DNA of 64,000 nt from Tessaracoccus coleopterorum (GCF_011174705.1 NZ_JAANIJ010000001.1:496001-560000); one strand, 5' to 3'. Counted from the stretch's first letter, positions 20,770-34,277 are shown. The notes: a model not told the origin generated them from the sequence alone. Program-made: numbers and translations.

Positions 20770-20780
<11 letters not shown>
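19690..20780 (+). CDS. Polyprenyl (geranylgeranyl-type) diphosphate synthase
   Basis: The enzyme condenses isopentenyl diphosphate with allylic diphosphates in isoprenoid synthesis. Both aspartate-rich motifs are present: LVHDDLIDDADTRRG (first) and QLRDDVLGVYGD (second), together with GGKRLRP and GGDIHEGKRT. About 363 residues is the usual length for the actinobacterial IdsA/GrcC group; product chain length cannot be read here. A frameshift near 19731 separates the first 14 codons. GTG at 19690 follows TAAGCT (19678-19683) by 6 nt, a leaderless arrangement. It overlaps the ATPase gene by 11 bp, so the two are probably co-expressed. Confidence 0.92.
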
Positions 20781-23186
<2,406 letters not shown>

Positions 23187-23975
23187 CCGCCTCCGCGATG
23201 ACGCGGACCTCGGCGAACGGGTCCTCCGCACGGAATACGGAGTTCGACACCGTCACCCTCCTGGCCCCCGCGTGCAGCACCGCCGTCACGTTGTGGCTGC
23301 CGATGCCGCCCGCGGCGAACCAGACAGGTCGCGCGGGAGGGCGAGGGTGGAAGGGCGGCCGCCATCTCCGCGATCACCGGGGAGACGTCGTCCCCGACGA
23401 CCGCGGGCCCGAGGAAGCCGAACGCGAACGGGTCGCCGTCGATCTTGTCCGCGTCACCCGCATCGTCGATCGAGCGGCCGAAGAGGGTGAAGTCGTGCGG
23501 CCTCGGGAAGCCGAACGGCCGCCAGCCTGGGCGCTTGAGGAACACGACGTCGGCGCCGATCTCCATCGCCACGGCAAGGTCGTCGACCGCGACGAGGGCG
23601 GGGAGCCCGAACAGGCGGTTCCTGGCCACCTTGATCGCCCCGGCCGCCTCCTCGGTGCTGCGGTTTCCCTTCGAAAACACCAGCAGATCGGCACCGTGCG
23701 CGGCGAAGTCGGCGGCCTCGGGTCCGGACACCTCCGGTGGCAGGACGAGCGCCACCTGCGAGGTGCGGAGACGGGTTGTCAGCGGCACGAGAGCAGTCAC
23801 GGTGCCCCTTTCCTGCGTTGGGTCTCGGCCACACTCTATTGGGTCCGACCCCTAGTCCGCAGGCAGGTCGGTGAGACCCGTCCGGCGCGGCGTCGGGCAC
23901 CCCGCTGGGAGGGTGCATACAATCGAGGGCGGTCGGTGATACCGGCACGCTTTCCCCTAGCGTTCCTGGAGTGGC

Positions 23976-26017
23976 ATGAGCAGCACTTTCGACCCGTTGG
24001 TCGGCCAGGTGCTCGACGGGCGCTACGAGATCGTGGCCAGGGTGGCCCGTGGGGCATGGCCACCGTCTACCGGGCCCGCGACCAGCGACTGTCGCGCGTG
24101 GTGGCGGTCAAGGTGATGCGCAGCGACCTCGGTGAGGACGACGAGTTCGCGGCCAAGTTCGACCGCGAGGCCCGCTCCGCCGCCGTGCTGAGCCACCCCA
24201 ACGTCGTCAGCATCTTCGACCAGGGCAGCTCGCACGGCCAGCCCTACATCGTGATGGAGTTCATCGACGGCGAAACCCTCCGCCGGCTGATCTCCCGGGA
24301 GGCGCCGCTGCCCCCGGCGCTGGCGCTCGAGCTGTTCGAGCAGGTGGCGGCCGCGCTCGCGGCAGCCCACGAGGCGGGCGTCGTGCACCGCGACATCAAG
24401 CCGGAAAACGTGATGCTCACCGACCGCGGTCGGGTGAAGGTGGCCGACTTCGGGCTGGCCCGCCAGGTGGGCTCCCCGCAGATGACCGCCACCGGTGTGC
24501 TGCTCGGCACCGCGAGCTACCTCCCGCCCGAACTGGTTACCCACGCGCGCCCCGATCACCGCAGCGACATCTATTCGGCGGGCGTCGTGCTGTTCGAGAT
24601 GCTGACCGGCGCAAAGCCGCACACGGGCGAGAACAACTACCAGATCGCCTACCGGCACGTCAATGTCGACATCGAGAAGCCGTCGGAGCGACTCGCCGAG
24701 CTCGGAATGGGCGGGCAGCATCCGCTGCCCGACTACCTCGACACGCTCGTGCTCGCCGCCACCAGGCGCGACCCGAGGGCCCGGATCCCCGACGGTCAGG
24801 AGCTGCTGGCCGCGGTGCGGAAGGTGCGCCAGGAGATGGCCCGCGACGGCTCCGACAACCCCGAACTCGCGGCCTCCCTGCTGCCCGAGAGCCCCGACGA
24901 GGGCGTCACCGAGCGACTCCGGCCCGCCAACGGCCGAGGCCGTCGTCCGCGCCGACCCCGGACACCGTCGTGGTGGGTCGCTCCGAGTGGAGGGCCGCCG
25001 AATCCGCGGCATCGACCCCGATCCCGCCGCCCGACCGGCAGCCGGTCGTTCCCGAATCCTCGCTGGCCCATTCCCGCGCAGCCAGCGCACGCCGGTCTTC
25101 CCGCCGCTGCACATCTCGCATGACCCGGTGCACAAGCGCAGGCGCGGGGTCATCGCGCTGCTGCTCGTGCTGCTGCTCACGGCCGGCGCGGGCGTCGGTT
25201 CGTGGTGGGCCATGTCGGGCCGCTTCACCACCGTCCCCGCCGTGGCGGGCATGAACCAGACCACGGCGACCGAGGCGGCCAAGGCCAACGACCTGGGCGT
25301 CACCGTCACCGAGGAGCACTCGGAGACCGTGCCCGTCGGAATGGTGATCCGCACGGATCCCACCTCCGGGGAGCGGCTGGTCCGCGGCTCCGAGTTCACG
25401 CTCGTCATGTCGCTCGGGCCCGAGCGCTACCCCGCCCCAGGCTGGTGGGGCTCACCCGCGAGGAGGCCGAGAAGGCGCTCACCGACGGCAGGCTTGCCGT
25501 CGGGAAGGTCACCGAGGCCTGGTCGGAGGACAAGGCCGCGGGCACCGTGCTGAAGGCATCCGTCGAGGAGGGCGCTGAGCTCAAGCGCGACACGCCTGTC
25601 GACCTGACCGTCTCCAAGGGCCGCGAACCCATCCGGGTGCCCGACCTGGTCGGTTCGTCCGCCGCGAACGCTGAGAAGGAACTGGACGACCTCGGCTTCA
25701 GGGTGAGCGTCAAGGAGGAGAACTCCGCGACGGTCGAGAAGGGCAACGTGATCCGGCAGGACCCCCGCAGCGGCAACCTGTACCGCGGCGACACCGTGAC
25801 GATCGTCAGGTCGCTCGGGCCGCAGATGGTCACCATCCCCGGCGTGTGGGGCAAGAACGCGGACGACGCGAAGAAGATCCTCGAGGATCTCGACCTGAAG
25901 GTGGAGATCCAGAACGACTCGGGATTCGGGCTGCCCCTGAACCTGGCAAAGTCGACCGACCCGGCCGAGGGCAGCAAGGTGCCGGTAGGCAGTACCGTGA
26001 AGCTGATCATCGTCTGA
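23976..26017 (+). CDS. PASTA-domain Ser/Thr protein kinase (pknL locus)
   Basis: The N-terminal kinase domain (about 270 residues) has the Gly loop ARVARGGMATVYRARD, Lys in VVAVKVMRSDL, catalytic VVHRDIKPENVMLTD, DFG in VADFGLARQ, and APE-like LPPELV. A disordered linker and a membrane helix (VIALLLVLLLTAGAGVGSWW) lead to four extracellular PASTA repeats beginning near TVPAVAGM, PRLVGLTREEAEKAL, RVPDLVGSSAANAEK and TIPGVWGKNADDAKK; such repeats bind muropeptides. Frameshifts lie near 24052, 24925, 25075 and 25437; the first is in the Gly loop (GGGG for GGGGG). A TACAAT -10-like element sits at 23918-23923. Position beside the polyprenyl synthase and aroG matches mycobacterial pknL. Confidence 0.92.
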
Positions 26018-26032
26018 TCGGAGGCTGACACC

Positions 26033-27212
26033 ATGGATCTCGGTCCCCTGCTGATCGTGCTCGTCGTCGCCGTGGCCATCGGCCTCGGCCTCTGGGCATG
26101 GCTGCACCACCGCTACGTGAAGTCGTTCGAGTCGCGTGGCTGGACGTACCTCGGGTCGCCGTCCATCGCGATCGCGCACGGCCTGAACGTGCCGCCCTTC
26201 GGCGAGGGCTTCGAACGCAGCGTGAAGAAGCAGGTGACCGGCGCCGCCCCGACGGCACGCCGTTTTCCGCCTTCCACTACGACTCGACCAGCTACGGCAG
26301 GGCGGGTTTCGTCCTGACGATGCCGCTGCCCCACTCCATGCCGCTGGCGATCGTGCCGCGGGGCAGGCCGCAGTGGTGACCGGCGACCCCCGGTACGCCT
26401 CCGAGCTCGCCTCGGCGCTCGCTCCCGCCCGCGCCAACGACCTGACCGTCGACCACGACCGGCTGGTGCTGCTCGGTGTTGAGGACGACGCGGCCGCGCT
26501 CGGCGTCGCCGTCGAGGCGCTGGCCGCCGCCCGCTCGGCGCTGCTCACCGGCCCCGCCGCCGACCTGGTCGGCCCCACACCGCCGCAGGGCTGAGCTTCA
26601 GCAACCACCCCGACTGGACCTACCGCGACCGCGACGACTCCATGCTCGACATGGTCGACGTCACCCGGGTCGGCTCCCGCCACGAGGCCCACGACGTCAT
26701 CGTGGCAGGCAACGCGAACCTGCCGTTCATCCGGCTGCGGCACACCTGGCAGACGACGAGCACCAGCACCGACTCCGAGGGTCGCACCCACACCACTACC
26801 CACAACCACACGGAGACGGTGTGCGAGTTCCGCACCGCGTTCCCGTTCATCGACCTCGGCGTCAACTGGGGCCTGATGGGGCGGAGCCAGCGCTTCGAGT
26901 GGGAGGCGTTCAACAAGGCGTTCCGGATCGAGAGCGACTCCGAGCGGATCGCCCACGCCGTGATCCACCAGCGTCAGATGGAGTACCTGATGGCGACGCG
27001 GCCGCCGAAGTTCCGGATCGGGCACCGGGCCGGATCCGGCTCGCGGTCGACTCCGACTGGCTGCCTGAGGACATCGAGGGGCCGACGCGTTCCTGCGCGG
27101 CTTCTTCGCACGCGTGCCAGACCACGTGTGGCAGGAGCTCGGCGCGTGGCCGCGGCCGATCCCCGAACTGGAGGTCGGCCCGTCGACCGAACGCGAGGGC
27201 GCGCTCGACTGA
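26033..27212 (+). CDS. Membrane-anchored conserved protein of unknown function
   Basis: An N-terminal membrane helix (LLIVLVVAVAIGLGLWAWLH, about residues 5-24) is followed by a soluble region of some 365 residues. Recognisable blocks are YVKSFESRGWTYLG, HDVIVAGNANLPFIRLRHTW, a Thr/His-rich stretch, CEFRTAFPFIDLGVNWGLMG and RFEWEAFNKAFRIESD; the end reads DHVWQELGAWPRP. Frameshifts near 26250, 26370, 26580, 27028 and 27085 are homopolymer errors, so the span is treated as one gene. It starts 15 bp after the kinase stop and is likely in its operon. I do not recognise a named family; the layout suggests a single-pass protein with a large cytoplasmic or exposed domain. Confidence 0.65.
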
Positions 27213-27218
27213 CGCCCG

Positions 27219-28225
27219 TCAGCCCAGGAGCGACCCGATCGTCGCCCCGGCCGAGGCGCAGGCGTCCGCGGTCACGTCCAGGTGCGTGACGGCCCGCAGC
27301 GCGTCGGGGCCGAGCACGCTGATCAGCACGCCCCGCTCCCTCAGCCGTGCGGCCACCGCGGGTGCGTCCGGGTGGGGATCAGCACGATGTTCGTCGACGG
27401 ATCGTCGACGGCGCCGGGCCGCACCGCGTTGATGGCGTCGGCCAGCGTCCGTGCGGAGGCGTGGTCCTCGGAGACCCGGGCCAGGTTGTGGCGCAGCGCA
27501 TACGAGCCGGCCGCGGCGAGCATGCCCGCCTGCCGCCAGCCGGCACCGAGCCGCTTGCGCTGCACCCGGGCGCGGGCGATGTCGTCGGCCGTGCCGACCA
27601 GCACGGAACCGACGGGCGCGCCGAGGCCCTTGGACAGGCACAGGCTGACGGTGTCGAACAGGGCCCGTATGCGCTGAGCGGGCGGCCGGTGACGGCCACC
27701 GCGTTGGCCAGCCGTGCGCCGTCGAGGTGGGTCTTCACACCTGCCGCGTGCGCGCCCGCGGTGACGGCCACCAGTTCAGCGTGATCCTGCACCGTGCCGC
27801 CGCCGAAGTTGTGGGTGTCCTCCACTGCGAGGCAGGCGGTCTCGACGAGGTAGGGTCCGCAGTCGACGGCGAGCATCTTCAGCGCATCGGCGGCCACGAG
27901 AGCGCCCCGTTCGGAGGTCCAGGTGCGCATGGTGACGCCGTGCAGCGCCCCGTGGGCACCCATCTCGGCGCGCGCGATGTGGGCGTACCCGTCGCACAGC
28001 ACCTCGGAGCCCACCGGGGTGTGGAGCCAGACGCCGAGCAGGTTCGACAGTGAACCGGTCGCGCAGAACAGGCCCGCCTCCTTGCCGAACAGTGCCGCGG
28101 TCTCCGCCTCGAGCGCGGCGACGCTGGGTCCTCCGCGTAGACGTCGTCACCGACGGGGCCGCGAGCATCGCCTCGACCATCCCGGCGGACGGCCGGGTGA
28201 CGGTGTCGCTGCGGAGGTCGATCAC
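27219..28225 (-). CDS. ltaE: Low-specificity L-threonine aldolase
   Basis: This is a PLP-dependent (fold type I) aldolase cleaving L-threonine or allo-threonine to glycine and acetaldehyde. The N-terminus [15 protein letters not shown] is characteristic; later come the TGSLSNLLG phosphate-binding turn, the DTHNFGGGT segment, the [10 protein letters not shown] strand carrying the PLP-contacting Asp, and [12 protein letters not shown] with the Schiff-base Lys. About 335 residues is normal. Frameshifts near 28130, 27660 and 27360 are homopolymer errors. Its GTG overlaps the aroG stop (GTGA), so it is co-translated with DAHP synthase. Confidence 0.92.
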
Positions 28226-29606
28226 AGTTCCTTGGCCTTGAACCGCTGCACCGGGTTGTCGTGGTTCATGCGGCCGTTGCGCAGCCTGCGGGCCACGGTG
28301 AACGCCAGTTCCAGCGACTGGTTGCGGTTCAGCCGCGGGTCGCACACCGTCTCGTAGCGGCTCTCCAGATCGGATTCGCTGAGGTTGGCGACGCCGCCGA
28401 CGCACTCGGTGACGTCGTCACCCGTGAGCTCGACGTGCAGGCCGCCCGGCCAGGTGCCGAGCTGCTCGTGGACGTCGAAGAAGCCGTTGACCTCGTCGGC
28501 GACGTCGGCGAACGAGCGCGTCTTGTAGCCGTTGGCCGCCTCGAACGTGTTGCCGTGCATCGGGTCGCACACCCAGGCGACCTTGCGGCCGGTGGCCTCG
28601 ACGCCCGCGATGACGGAGGGGAGCACCTCGCGCACCTTGCCCGCACCCATCCGGGTGATGAACGTGAGCCGGCCGGGGATCCGGTCGGGGTCGAGGGCGT
28701 CGGCGAGCGCGATGGCCTGTTCGGCCGTCGTGGTGGGGCCCAGCTTCACGCCGAGCGGGTTGCGCACGCGGCTCAGCAGTTCGACGTGCGCGCCGTCGAG
28801 CTGACGGGTGCGCTCGCCGATCCACAGCATGTGGCCGGAGCAGCCGTACAGGTCCTCGGAGCGGGAGTCGACGCGGGTGAGGGCCCGCTCGTACTCGAGG
28901 AGCAGCGCCTCATGCGAGGCGTAGAAGTCGACGGTGCTGAGCGACTCGTCGTGGACGCCGCAGGCGACCATGAAGGCCAGCGCGCGGTCGATCTCGGAGG
29001 CGAGCTCCTCGTACTCCTGCTCCACCTCGGAGTCGGCGACGAACTGGGCGTTCCAGCTGTGCACGCCGCGGAGGTTGGCGAAGCCGCCCTTCACGAACGC
29101 GCGCACCAGGTTCAGCGTCGCCGCCGAGGAGTTGTAGACGTCCAGCAGCCGCTGGGGGTCGTGGGCGCGGGATGCGGGGTCGAACTCGAAGCCGTTGATG
29201 GCGTCACCGCGGTAGGCGGGCAGCGTCACGTCGCCGCGCGTCTCGGTGTCCTTGGAGCGGGGCTTGGCATACTGGCCGGCGATCCGGCCCACCTTCACGA
29301 CGGGCACCTGCGCGGCGTAGGTCATCACGACGGCCATCGACAGCTGCACGAGCAGCTTGCGCTTGATGTTGTCGGCCGTGACGGCATCGAAGGTCTCGGC
29401 GCAGTCACCGCCCTGCAGCAGGAACGCGCGACCCTCGGCCACGTCGGCGAGCTTGGCGCGCAGATCGTCGCACTCGCCGGCGAACACGAGGGTGGGAGCC
29501 GCTCCAACTGGTCGATGGTGCGGTCAAGGGCCGCCTGGTCCGGGTAGCTGGGCTGCTGGACGAAGGGCAGCGCGCGCAGTTCTTCCCGGGAGATGATGCT
29601 CGACAT
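28222..29606 (-). CDS. aroG: Class II 3-deoxy-7-phosphoheptulonate synthase (DAHP synthase)
   Basis: This enzyme catalyses the first step of the shikimate pathway, joining phosphoenolpyruvate and erythrose-4-phosphate. It is the plant/mycobacterial class II type: FLLQGGDCAETFD (metal-binding Cys), RIAGQYAKPRS, YRGDAINGFEFD, HFLMLW-equivalent GHMLWIGERTRQLDGAH, LGVKLGPTT, RMGAGKVREVLP and WVCDPMHGNT. About 460 residues matches the family. One frameshift near 29492 splits off the first 40 codons. ATG at 29606 follows a TAATCT -10 element (29614-29619) by 7 nt, so the mRNA is probably leaderless. It is followed by ltaE. Confidence 0.95.
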
Positions 29607-29665
29607 GGGCGTCAGATTACCCACCACCCCACGGCGACCCTCCGCGTCGGACGCCCGTGGACGGC

Positions 29666-30328
29666 TCAGGAATCGGGGTCGTGGAGGCCGTTGTCGATGG
29701 CGTAGAGGGTCAGCTCGACGCGGTTGTGCAACTGCAGTTTCCGCAGCACGTTCTGCACGTGGTTCTGCACGGTGCGGTGCGAGACGAACAACTCGTCCGC
29801 GATCTCCCGGTAGGCCATCCCCTTCGCCACGCGGCGCAGCACCTCGATCTCACGCGTGGTCAGAACGGGTCCCTCCTCGTTGTGCGACCGGGCCACGTTG
29901 ACCATCCTGCGGAACTCGCCGAGCACGAGGCCCGCCAGGCCGGGCGTGAAGACGGCGTCGCCGACGGCCGTGCGCTGCACGCCCTCGATCAGCTCCTCCT
30001 TGGACGCCGACTTCACCAGGTAGCCCTTCGCACCCGCCTTCATCGCCCGCAGCACGTCGTCGCGTTCGCCGCTGGCTGACATCACCAGCACGTGCATGTC
30101 GGGGAACTCGCCGAGCAGGATCTCGATGCAGGTCGCCCCGTCCGGTTCGGGGATCTGCAGGTCCATCACGACGATCTCGGGCCTCGTGGCCCGTGCCCTG
30201 GCAAGGCACTCGGTGCCGTTCTTGGCCACCGCCACGATCTCGAACCCCACCTCGGTCAGGTCCTCGCTCAGGGCATCGATCCACATCGGGTGGTCGTCGA
30301 CAAGCATCACGCGCCTGCGTCCGGTCAT
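29666..30328 (-). CDS. LuxR-family two-component response regulator
   Basis: A 220-residue NarL/LuxR regulator. The receiver has the acidic pair VMLVDDHP, the phosphorylation site IVVMDLQIPEPDG (Asp near residue 55), MSASGE and the switch Lys in KGYLVKSAS. The C-terminal helix-turn-helix reads LTTREIEVLRRVAKGMAYRE and FVSHRTVQNHV. No frameshift. Its ATG overlaps the kinase stop in TGATG, so the pair is one signalling unit. The target genes are not evident; aroG starts 60 bp downstream from its own promoter. Confidence 0.93.
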   Translation of the reverse strand: MTGRRRVMLVDDHPMWIDALSEDLTEVGFEIVAVAKNGTECLARARATRPEIVVMDLQIPEPDGATCIEILLGEFPDMHVLVMSASGERDDVLRAMKAGAKGYLVKSASKEELIEGVQRTAVGDAVFTPGLAGLVLGEFRRMVNVARSHNEEGPVLTTREIEVLRRVAKGMAYREIADELFVSHRTVQNHVQNVLRKLQLHNRVELTLYAIDNGLHDPDS

Positions 30329-31518
30329 CAGTCCTCCATGTCATCCGACTCGATCGGGAACCGCAGCTCCCATTCCGTACCCGCACCGGGCGACGACTTC
30401 AGGATCGCGGATCCCCCAGGTCGTCCATCCGCCCGACGATCGAGTCCCGGATCCCGAGGCGGCCCTTGTCGGTCGCCTCCTGAAGCTGCGCGGCGCTCAT
30501 GCCGTGCCCATTGTCGCGGACCCACAGGATCACCTCGTCGTCGAGTTCCTGGTCGAGCAGGATCCAGACCTTCGCGTCGGGCCCGGCGTGCTTCTCGACA
30601 TTCATCAGGATCTCCGCGAGGGTGCGTTCCACCTCGTCGACCAGGCGGCGGGGCGCCATGACCAGGCTCGCCATCGTCGAGACGGTGACGCGCGCCGAGG
30701 CGTACTTGTCCAGTGCGGCCGCGAGGTCCACCGTCCCGCCGTGCTCGATGTCGCGGATCTCCCTGTCCTGCAGCAGGATCCGCAGTTGCGCCTCCGATTC
30801 GCGTGCCAGGGCCGCCAGCCGGATGCCACGGGGCCGAGCGACGGGCCCTCGCGCTCCACCAGCGCGAGCACCTGCAGGGCGCCGTCGTGGACGATCCGCG
30901 AGAGTCGCTCCCGCTCGGCGAGCGCCGCGCTGCGGAGCCGTTCCTGCTCCTGCTCCCCAGCGTCGCCCGGAACTGCGTCACCAGGCTGCCGAGGCAGGCG
31001 GTCAGCAGGATGGTCATGAAGGCGGCGCCGACCCGCTCCATGGCGAAGTGGCCGGGTGGGCGAGCAGCGCGGCCGACGTGATCAGCGCGAACGCGGTGCC
31101 CCAGCGGTAACTGAGGAAGATCGCGGCGTAGGCGGCGCAACCGCCGGCCCAGTAGCCGGCCAGCGACAGCGGCGCCCGCCGGGCGGCACAGTCACGATGG
31201 TGGTCAGGATGATGACCACGGTCACCGCAAGGTCGGCGACGAACGCCCGCCTGGTGCGCCTGCCGGGTCTGCGCATCCGCAGGGAGATGAACACCTGCCA
31301 GAACGCGAGCGCGAGCGACGCTGCGAGCACCCCACCGGGGAGGTGGCGCGGGGCGCCACGATCAACAGGTTCACCGTGATGGCGTGGACCGCGAGGATGC
31401 TGCGCGCCACCTCGCACACCGCGTAGACGCGGCCGAGGGTGTCTGTCGGGTCACGGAACCAGAGGACGTGGCGCCGGAGCCAGCCCAGCAGCCGCGTCGT
31501 CGGGTCAGGCTTCGGCAC
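30328..31518 (-). CDS. Sensor histidine kinase (NarL-partner type, MacS-like)
   Basis: The N-terminal half has five or six membrane helices and no large sensory domain. The dimerisation region carries the phospho-acceptor in LSRIVHDGALQVLALVE, the HDG-type H-box of kinases paired with NarL-family regulators, and the ATPase domain has AEILMNVEKHAG (N-box), VRDNGHGM and the final GAGTEWELRFP. Frameshifts near 31345, 31185, 31060, 30958, 30835 and 30418 are homopolymer errors. It overlaps the acyltransferase gene by 14 bp and the regulator by TGATG. The MacS name is from memory of similar actinobacterial proteins. The stimulus is unknown. Confidence 0.85.
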
Positions 31519-32270
31519 GCGGCGCCCGTGGTTCGATGACGGGGGCTCGCCGCCCCGGGCCGCTCGAGGACGAACCCGTCCGCCTGCTCGGGGTGAGATC
31601 GCCCGACTTCACCCGCAACGCGTAGACGTCGACGTACTCCTGGCCCGTCAGGCTCTGGATGGCGGCCATCGCCTCGTCCGTGACGTAGCGCAGCACCTTG
31701 CTGTTGCCGGGCGTGTCGTAGAACTCGGAGAAGTCGAGGGCCTGCCGATCACCACCACGGGCGGCGCGCCCACGGGAGCCCGAACGGGCCCTTGACCGAC
31801 TTGGTGCCCGCGACGCCGACGGGGATCACGGGGACGCGGTTGTTGAGCGCCATCCGGGCCATCCCCGTCTTTCCCTTGTAGAGGCGCCCATCGGGTGAGC
31901 GGGTGCCCTCCGGATAGATGGCGACGACCTGGCCCTCGGCGAGCACCGCAGAGATCGCCTCGAGCGCGTTGGCCGACGCCCGGCCCCCGCTGCGGTCCAT
32001 CGGCACCATCTTGATGATCTTCAGGAACCACGCGACGATCCTGTTACCGACGCCACCCTTGCCGCTGAACAGCTCCGCCTTCGCCGGGAAGGTGATGGGC
32101 CGCGGCATCATCGCGGGCACCACCAGCGAGTCGAGCGCCCCGATGTGATTGGAGGCCAGGATCGCGCCGCCCTCCTTGGGGAAGTGCTCCTCCCCGTAGA
32201 CAAGGGTTCCGTAGCTGTACTTCACCATCGGCCTGACGATCGTGAACTTGAAGAAGCGGTACCAGAACAT
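31505..32270 (-). CDS. 1-acyl-sn-glycerol-3-phosphate acyltransferase (PlsC family)
   Basis: PlsC-type enzymes acylate lysophosphatidate in membrane-lipid synthesis. The acyltransferase box SNHIGALDSLVV (HxxxxD), the FPAKAELF substrate segment, and VVAIYPEGTRSPDG with KGKTGMARMAL are present; the tail includes VLRYVTDEAMAAIQSLTGQ. About 255 residues is normal. One or two frameshifts lie near 31770-31745. The ATG at 32270 is chosen because TAGAAT (32278-32283 as ATTCTA) lies 7 nt upstream, implying a leaderless mRNA. It heads an overlapping operon with the sensor kinase and regulator. Confidence 0.9.
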
Positions 32271-32317
32271 GGGCGGCATTCTATCCCGACCCGCGCCGAC
32301 GCCCTTATCCTGCAGCC

Positions 32318-33087
32318 ATGGCATCCATGCACCGCAGGCCACCGGAGATCTGGCCCGAGGCACGCACCCTGAGGGTCGGGGAGGGACGGATCGGTGTCGT
32401 GATGAGCCACGGCTTCACCGGATCGGTCCAGTCGATCGCGCCGTGGGCCCGCGCGCTCGCCACCCCGTCGGAGGGTTGGGAGGGCGCCCGCGTCATCGCG
32501 CCACGGCTGCCCGGCCACGGCACCACCTGGCGCGACCTGGCCCGGACCCGCTGGTGGGACTGGTACGCCGCCGTCGAGGAGGCATACCTCGAGCTGGCCG
32601 GGCCGACCGGACCCGTCTTCGTGGCCGGCCTGTCGATGGGAGGGCCCTCGCCCTGCGGCTCGCGGAGCAGCGGAAGGTGGCGGGCATCCTGCTCGTCAAT
32701 CCCGCCATCGCGACCCGCGACAGGCGCATCCCGCCCGCGGCCCTCCTGCACCGGGTGCTCCCCTCCCAGAAGGGCATCGCCTCCGACATCGCGAAGCCGG
32801 GCATCGAGGAGCGCGGCTACCCGAGGTTCTCCGTGACGAGCCTGTCGACCATGACGGGGCTGTGGAGCGACGCGCGGCGCGGGTTGGGCGACATCACCGC
32901 CCCGGTGCTGCTGATGCGTTCGGCCGAGGACCACGTGGTCGACGACCTGAGCGGGGAGCTGATCGGCAGGCGGGTCGCCGACGTGACGTCGGTGACGCTG
33001 CAGCGCAGCTTCCATGTGGCAACGCTCGACCACGACGCCGACGTGATCGTCGAAGAGTCGCGGCGGTTCATCACCCGCCACGCCTGA
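32318..33087 (+). CDS. Alpha/beta-hydrolase (carboxylesterase-like)
   Basis: This monoglyceride-lipase/carboxylesterase-like hydrolase has about 256 residues. The oxyanion region is VVMSHGFTGSVQS, the nucleophile Ser is in VAGLSMGG, the acid in LMRSAEDHVVDD and the His in SFHVATLDHDAD, a complete catalytic triad. The cap region includes LPGHGTTWRDLARTRWWDWY. A frameshift near 32642 falls directly after the nucleophile motif. ATG at 32318 follows TATCCT (32306-32311) by 6 nt, so the mRNA is probably leaderless. It is divergent from the acyltransferase gene with 47 bp between starts, suggesting linked lipid metabolism. The substrate is unknown. Confidence 0.88.
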
Positions 33088-33099
33088 GGGCGGCGGGCG

Positions 33100-34193
33100 T
33101 CAGCCGAGAACGCGGCGGGCGCCGGTGAACGGCATCGAGTTCAGGCTGGTCACGCGGACACCGGAGCGCGGGTTGGCCGCGTCGACGATCTTGCCGTTGC
33201 CGATGTAGAGGCCCACGTGGCTGACGGGGCTGTAGTAGAACACGAGGTCGCCGGGCGGAGCTGCGACTTCGAGACCTTGGTACCCACCGAGCTGTACTGG
33301 CCGCGCGACGATCGGGTGATGTTGATGCCCACCTGCCGGTACGCCCAGCTGGTGAGACCGGAGCAGTCGAACGTGTTCTCGCCGGAGGTACCCCAGACGT
33401 AGCGGCTGCCGACCTTGCTGAGGGCGGCGTCGACGACGCGCTGGGCGCGGTCGGAGCCACCGGTCGACGGCGCGGGTTCCGAGGCCGACTCCTTGTCGGA
33501 GGAAGCCTGCGGGGCGGGCGACGCGATGCTGCCCGCGGCCTGGGTGCGGCTCGCGGCCTCCGCGGCGGCCTGCTCGGCCTCCGCGGCACGGATCCGCTCG
33601 GCCTCGATCGCGGCCAGGCGCTGCCGCTCCTGCTCGGAGAGGCGGTCGTAGACGGCCTGCGCCTCGGACTCCAACGCGTCGTAGTCGGAGGCGAGCGCGA
33701 CCTTCGCTGCGGCGTCGGTCTCGAGCTGCCCCTGCGTGACGGCGACGTCCTCCTCGAGGGCGGTGAGCCGGGCCTGGTCGACCTGGAGCTGCTGGATGCC
33801 CGCGTTGGACCGGTCGACCTCGACCTGCAGCACGCCGAGGCCGCTCAGGAAGTTGCCCGCGTCGCTGCTCGTGAGGAGCTGGGCGGCGAGCGAGACCGAG
33901 TCGGTGTGCATCTGGACGGCGCCGACGTCACCCAGCTGGGCCGCGAGCCGGTCGACGGAGGCGCGCTGCGTGGCGACGTCCTCCCCGAGCCGCTTCAGCT
34001 TCACCTGGTTCTCGTCGACCCGCTCGTGGGCCTCGATGATCTGCTGATCGATCGCAGACGCCTCCTGGTGGATGCGCGCGAGGTCGGCGCGCGCCCGCTC
34101 GACCGCATCGGGATCGGCGTGGGCAACAAGCGACCCACCGACGACCGATGAGATGGCCACGACAGCGGCCAGGACGATTCGGGCACGGTTCAC
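33100..34193 (-). CDS. NlpC/P60 peptidoglycan endopeptidase with coiled-coil domain
   Basis: A signal peptide (IVLAAVVAISSVVGGSLVAH-A) leads to a long coiled coil (about residues 30-210, with repeated Glu/Gln/Ala heptads), a Ser/Ala/Pro linker, and an NlpC/P60 domain with the catalytic Cys in TFDCSGLTSWAYRQ and His in PVSHVGLYIGNG. The enzyme would cleave stem peptides; the coiled coil may restrain it, as in RipA-type proteins. The frameshift near 33257 is CGGG for CGGGG just before the catalytic His. GTG at 34193 has CTGGAG upstream and a good promoter 37 bp away. Position matches mycobacterial Rv2190c. Confidence 0.92.
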
Positions 34194-34229
34194 AGAAAAC
34201 TCCAGGGGCGACGGACAAGTCTGAGAGAA

Positions 34230-34258
34230 AGCTTAAGGGTCGGCCACGCCTTTCTCAA
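34230..34258 (-). promoter_or_regulatory. Promoter of the NlpC/P60 gene
   Basis: On the minus strand TTGAGA (34253-34258) is separated by exactly 17 bp from TAAGCT (34230-34235), close to the sigma-A consensus. A leader of roughly 30 nt with CTGGAG precedes the GTG start. Confidence 0.72.
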
Positions 34259-34277
34259 ACGGTTCACCCCAGATGGA

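Noticed and set aside
23801-23975. TPP riboswitch upstream of the ThiE-like gene
   Set aside because: The conserved THI-box sequences (CUGAGA, ACCUGAUC) are not present on the minus strand; the gap is too short with only a normal ribosome-binding site.
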